Positions 60,329 through 64,000 of a stretch of DNA of 64,000 bases are shown here, piece after piece. The translations under genes were made by a program, and so were the position numbers. The stretch spans positions 62,001 to 126,000 of the forward strand of contig JASBNA010000061.1 in NCBI GenBank assembly GCA_038087015.1, written 5' to 3'. The notes under the pieces were generated by a model. That model was not told where the DNA came from, ran no database searches, and saw only the letters and a program-made list of their open reading frames with translations. Numbering within the stretch: position 1 is the stretch's first letter; each line of letters starts with the position of its first letter. This DNA is from Cerrena zonata. Lineage: Eukaryota > Basidiomycota > Agaricomycetes > Polyporales > Cerrenaceae.

Positions 60329-60911
60329 TTCGCATCTCTGCATTTCCTTCTTTGCTTTATTGCTATTTCACTTTCTCGCTTGCATTTTTTTTTCCTTTGT
60401 TGAAATGATTGATTCATTTAATAGATAAAACTCACGTATTGTATCATGTAGTCGCGTATTAACGGTATCATCTTGACTAATTTCACATCTGACCCTTTCA
60501 CGATTCACGATTCACGTCATCTTATCGTGACTTTATTTTTTCTCAATGATGTTGGGCTTTTTTGTGTCGCCGTTGCTTTTTTTGTCTTTTTTTTTGCGGC
60601 CGAATCGAAATTGTCTGAAAAAAAAAAAAAAAAAATTTCGGTGTCCACGGGTTTTCTGCTTGGGGAAACCCTGTCTGATCTCTTCCCAAAACGGCGCGTG
60701 TGTCCCTTTGGCCCAATTGGGAAGGAGTGTCGTGGCTTTCTGGTGCATGGGCCTTTCTCCTCGGCGGCTACCTCTGGCGGCTACAAAAATACTCATCACA
60801 TCCTCCATACTTCATCTCTGCACTTCATCTTCTTCATCTTCTGCACTTCACCTTCTTCATCTTCTGCACTTCACCTTCTGCACTTCACCGTCCTTACATC
60901 TTTGCCTATTC
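60329..60911. other. PRP39 promoter and leader with CT-rich repeats
   Basis: About 580 bases. Near the PRP39 ATG, a CTTCTGCACTTCAC motif recurs (60816-60890), giving a pyrimidine-rich leader. An A-run (60618-60635) precedes it. An open frame extends upstream of the PRP39 ATG but is an artefact of the poly-A/poly-T stretches. Confidence 0.5.
60816..60890 (+). repeat. CTTCTGCACTTCAC-type repeats before PRP39
   Basis: Four related units (CTCTGCACTTCATCTTCTTC, CTTCTGCACTTCACCTTCTT, then CTTCTGCACTTCAC twice) in a polypyrimidine tract 20-95 bases before the start codon. Confidence 0.7.
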
Positions 60912-62339
60912 ATGTCATCTTGGGAATCCACGTCGCTTGCCCTTTTGGCAGACCCCGATAACTTCTCCCTCTGGCAACAGCTCATCCAAACCTCGTCCAA
61001 CCTAGAATTATCCCGATCCTCCTATCAATCACTTCTCTCAAAATACCCCCTCTTATACAAATACTGGTGTGGTTGGGCAGAGTTGGAGTTCAAGTCCCAC
61101 CACTACGAAGAAGCTTGTGCTGTCTACCAAAAGGCCTTGGTGGAATTACCCTACTGTATTGAATTATGGATAAACTACTTAAATTTTAAAATTAATACAA
61201 TTTCAAATAACTTATTGGATATTTTGAATATTTTTGAATCAGCCAGATCAAAAATAGGCCTTCATTTCTATAGTAACGAGTTTTACCAACTCTACTTGGA
61301 CTTTTTAACTCATTACTCGAATTTCGATAATGATAAATATAACTTTAAACTGAAAAAACTTCTCCTATTAAGAATGATTATCGAGATCCCTTGCTACAAT
61401 TACCAAAGCAACTTTGAAGCCTTCTCACCTTGCCTAAATGATGAAGTAACTTTCCAAGATTTACCCAATCTTATTCCTGAACATGACCTTTCCCATTTGA
61501 AACAAATTTATAAAAATGATTTAAAACTGGTGAAATCAAAATTGAAAACTATTTTTACTAATACTTATATAACCACTCAGTTTAAAACTTATCAATTATT
61601 CAGATTCGAAAAAAAATTCTCCCATCTTAATTTCATCCCAGATAGTTCTATTTCAATTAACGAATTCAATAATTGGTTAAACTACTTGGATTTTATCCAG
61701 TTAAATAAGTTTTCAAATGCTTTCGTCATCTTGGCTTATGAACGTTGCCTACTTGCAAACTCAACTAATCCAAAAATTTGGTTAAGATATTCCGATTACT
61801 ATATATCAAAAAATAAATTCAACTCTAGTAAACAAATCTTACACCGAGGAATTAAATTATCAAATAATATTCAAACCCTACTAATCAAATTAATCGATTT
61901 GGAAATTCATACTAAAAATATTTTAAAAGCAAAAAATTTATGTTTAAACTATTTGAAAAAAAATTACAACATTCCTTTACAAATTTATGAAAAATTAATC
62001 AATTTAGAACATTTAATTAATAATAATGAATCGTACTTAATTGATTTATTTGATGAATTGATTGATGAAACTGGGAATGATTGGTTCTTCAAAATTATCC
62101 CCAACTATTCAATCAATTGTGATTTGATTTTTGAATTTTTCAATAAACATTTAACAAAATTTAATCATTCTTCTTATTATTGGAATGCTTTCATTTTTAT
62201 AATGATCAAATTTAATAAATTTGATTCAAAAATTCCAATTGAATATATTGAATCTAATCATATCTTATCAAATAAATTGAAACTTTCTAACAACCAGAAT
62301 AAATTCGATTCAATAATGGAAAAAAATTTATTGTTCTAG
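60912..62339 (+). CDS. PRP39: U1 snRNP protein Prp39
   Basis: HAT-repeat splicing factor that with Prp42/Snu71 stabilises U1 snRNP on the 5' splice site. I start at ATG 60912 (MSSWESTSLALLADPDNFSL); the longer frame upstream reads through a poly-Lys artefact. 475 residues, shorter than the 629 of S. cerevisiae. HAT repeats are visible as W-x-Y/F patterns: NFSLWQQLIQTSSNLE, YWCGWAELEFKSHHYEEACA, ELWINYLNFKI, and later IWLRYSDYYISKNKFNSSKQ. The stop overlaps the convergent exchanger gene by 12 bases. Confidence 0.88.
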   Translation: MSSWESTSLALLADPDNFSLWQQLIQTSSNLELSRSSYQSLLSKYPLLYKYWCGWAELEFKSHHYEEACAVYQKALVELPYCIELWINYLNFKINTISNNLLDILNIFESARSKIGLHFYSNEFYQLYLDFLTHYSNFDNDKYNFKLKKLLLLRMIIEIPCYNYQSNFEAFSPCLNDEVTFQDLPNLIPEHDLSHLKQIYKNDLKLVKSKLKTIFTNTYITTQFKTYQLFRFEKKFSHLNFIPDSSISINEFNNWLNYLDFIQLNKFSNAFVILAYERCLLANSTNPKIWLRYSDYYISKNKFNSSKQILHRGIKLSNNIQTLLIKLIDLEIHTKNILKAKNLCLNYLKKNYNIPLQIYEKLINLEHLINNNESYLIDLFDELIDETGNDWFFKIIPNYSINCDLIFEFFNKHLTKFNHSSYYWNAFIFIMIKFNKFDSKIPIEYIESNHILSNKLKLSNNQNKFDSIMEKNLLF

Positions 62340-63953
62340 TATAAAATTATATATAGCTATACTTATCCATATAAAACATGCAATAATTCCAATTTTTTTA
62401 TCAAATTTCCAAGTATTCAATGGGATATAAATAAGATAAAACCCTATCATCATGGTTAATATCATTGTACTTATAATTAAATCATTACTTAAATGAAACT
62501 TTAATGATTTAGATTGATAGATTATTAATGTACTTAATCCATTAATTCCAATTCCAACTAATATATTTAATAATGGTGCTCCCAAACATGCATTGATTCC
62601 TAGTATCGGATTGATATTGATTGATAATGATACATTCATTATGACATCATTGATTGAGTTAACTAAGGAGAAAATTAATAATCCTAATCTATATTCTGAT
62701 ATCTGAATAATTATTCCATAGTTTTTCAATATTTTTAAAAATTCACTTGATATATTCGATATTATAACTAAGGAATTCATTACTCCTAACGAATTGATGC
62801 ATAGCTCATCAATTTTATTCAGAGTTATATTAAAATGATGATTAATTTCATAGAGTATTATAATTCCAATCATAATTAATATTCCAATCCTTAAATCATT
62901 AATAAATTGATGGTTAATCAACATCATTGATTCAATTATTAACCATATATTGAATATATGAAATTTTCTTATTGTTTTTTTATATTCTTGATTATGTTGA
63001 TGACCATTTGAAGGAATGACAAAAAAAAATAAAAAATCGATTGAATTGAAAAAAAATTGAATGTAATGAGTAATTGAATGTTCATTTTTTGCAGTATCAG
63101 ACGCATTGTCATCATCCTCATCCAAAGCTGCCTCATAGCTAACTTCTTCTTCATTTAACAAAGCCATTGTTTCTTCAATGTTAATTGAATTCTTCGATGA
63201 ACTAACTGAAAGAATTTCCTCTTCTTCAATTGATTCATCAATTAATCGTTGATCATACCAGATTAAGTAACTTATGTAAACAAGGAATACTCCTGACATC
63301 ATAAAACATTCAGTTTTAGTAATCTTGGAATCTGATAGAATATATATCAAAAAAATCATTATTATTAATACCCATCCAAAGTTGAACAATATAAATTTAT
63401 GTTTTTCAATACTAAATGGTTTAACATAACTAATTAATCCAATTATTAATGTGAATGTTATTAAATTAGTTCCAATCAATTGTCCAATTACTAAATCAAT
63501 TGAATTTGATCTTAATGCAATATTATAATTAACCAAATCTGGTAAACAATTCGTTAAAGGAATTATTATTAAACTTAGGATTTGGTTATTGATCTCTAAA
63601 AGTTTGGTTAAATGATTTATATTATCAATCAAATAATTTGATACAACAACACTTAGAAAAATTATCAAGATTGCTAAAACATTTAAAATAACAAAACTAT
63701 AACCAATTTTTAATCCTATGTTTGGATAGCTTTCATTACAGTAATAACCAATGACAATCTTAAAGTAATCAGAATTACATTTGGCCTTCAACGATGAACA
63801 AATATTGGTTTGATCTTTTGGTAATTTACAGATTTTTTCATTATTCAATTTAGATATGTCAATCTGCTGGTTTCTCATCACAAAAATAAAATAAATTATC
63901 GGTATAAGAAACACTGCTATCCACCATTTAAGATCTTTGGATTTAGAAAACAT
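62328..63953 (-). CDS. Sodium/calcium exchanger-family membrane protein (Ecm27/YDL206W-like)
   Basis: 541-residue polytopic protein of the Na+/Ca2+ exchanger family (NCLX branch). A hydrophobic N-terminal anchor (WWIAVFLIPIIYFIFVM) is followed by a Cys-rich luminal segment (KICKLPKDQTNICSSLKAKC, then IGYYC) typical of NCLX-type proteins. Two alpha-repeat regions are seen: LTNCLPDLVNYNIALR with GQLIGTNLITFTLIIG, and NSINDVIMNVSLSININPIL with GINACLGAPLLNILVGIGIN. A hydrophilic acidic loop (about 250-300) lies between. Which of Ecm27 or YDL206W it matches is unclear. The organelle is unknown. It overlaps the PRP39 stop region by 12 bases. Confidence 0.82.
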   Translation of the reverse strand: MFSKSKDLKWWIAVFLIPIIYFIFVMRNQQIDISKLNNEKICKLPKDQTNICSSLKAKCNSDYFKIVIGYYCNESYPNIGLKIGYSFVILNVLAILIIFLSVVVSNYLIDNINHLTKLLEINNQILSLIIIPLTNCLPDLVNYNIALRSNSIDLVIGQLIGTNLITFTLIIGLISYVKPFSIEKHKFILFNFGWVLIIMIFLIYILSDSKITKTECFMMSGVFLVYISYLIWYDQRLIDESIEEEEILSVSSSKNSINIEETMALLNEEEVSYEAALDEDDDNASDTAKNEHSITHYIQFFFNSIDFLFFFVIPSNGHQHNQEYKKTIRKFHIFNIWLIIESMMLINHQFINDLRIGILIMIGIIILYEINHHFNITLNKIDELCINSLGVMNSLVIISNISSEFLKILKNYGIIIQISEYRLGLLIFSLVNSINDVIMNVSLSININPILGINACLGAPLLNILVGIGINGLSTLIIYQSKSLKFHLSNDLIISTMILTMMIGFYLIYIPLNTWKFDKKIGIIACFIWISIAIYNFILEQ

Positions 63954-64000
63954 ACTGTGACTCTCTTCATGTGGTTATATTTATTAAGTTTGAAGATATA

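Noticed and set aside
60546..60911. N-terminal extension of the PRP39 frame
   Set aside because: It crosses poly-T and poly-A tracts (poly-Lys) and CT repeats; Prp39 homology starts at ATG 60912.

Overview
The window is a gene-dense stretch of nuclear chromosome from a budding yeast of the CTG-Ser clade (Candida/Debaryomyces relatives, Serinales). Nearly all genes have clear Saccharomyces/Candida counterparts. Introns are few, short and 5'-biased, with GTATGT/GTAAGT donors and TACTAAC branch points. The genetic code is the strongest clue: CTG codons sit where conserved families carry Ser (PPH3 codon at 2179-2181, GLN4 codon at 57899-57901), and a run of ten CTG codons at 59257-59295 makes sense only as poly-Ser. 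The translations quoted here use the standard code, so read CTG-encoded Leu as Ser.

Layout: 1-5.1 kb holds the 3' part of MCM2, PPH3, KRE1, a spliced DUF202 membrane protein and spliced RPS30. 5.2-13 kb holds EFM7, an unrecognised 456-residue protein, a GH125 mannosidase-like protein, NPA3, EMC3, initiator tRNA-Met and COX20. 13.3-24 kb holds PEX1, tRNA-Cys, a 1.25-kb gap, MDM12, a Gfo/Idh/MocA oxidoreductase, spliced RPS18 and YML6. 24.2-31 kb holds KEX1, GPH1 (two single-base frame breaks) and a secreted Cys-rich protein. 31.4-45.6 kb holds a WD40 protein, IOC4, MCM1, a PSP1-domain protein, a Cys3/Met28-type bZIP factor, the very large RIM15 kinase and REX2. 45.6-52 kb holds EMA19, spliced ACB1, a minisatellite, a WW-like protein, RTF1, RPL34 and spliced RPS28. 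52-64 kb holds an Ict1/Cld1-type hydrolase, a two-exon Red1-like candidate, GLN4 (two frame breaks), a glycogen-targeting PP1 subunit (one frame break), PRP39 and a Na+/Ca2+ exchanger-family protein.

There is no operon logic, but themes recur: translation (RPS30, RPS18, RPL34, RPS28, YML6, GLN4, EFM7, initiator tRNA), glycogen and nutrient control (GPH1, PP1 targeting subunit, RIM15), transcription (MCM1, RTF1, IOC4, bZIP) and organelle biogenesis (PEX1, MDM12, EMC3, COX20). There is no sign of a transposon, virus, CRISPR array or secondary-metabolite cluster.

The most interesting signals are: (i) a recurrent Rap1/telomere-like element (core CACCCGTACA) in at least eight intergenic regions, including a perfect inverted pair upstream of GPH1 and a copy framed by a second dyad between RPS28 and the hydrolase gene; (ii) purine-rich GAAGTGAAG-type runs on the sense strand of three ribosomal-protein introns; (iii) five single-base frame breaks in three genes, one of them a normally essential synthetase, which points to sequence error unless shown otherwise; (iv) a split Red1/SYCP2-like gene; (v) the poly-CTG/poly-Ser tract.
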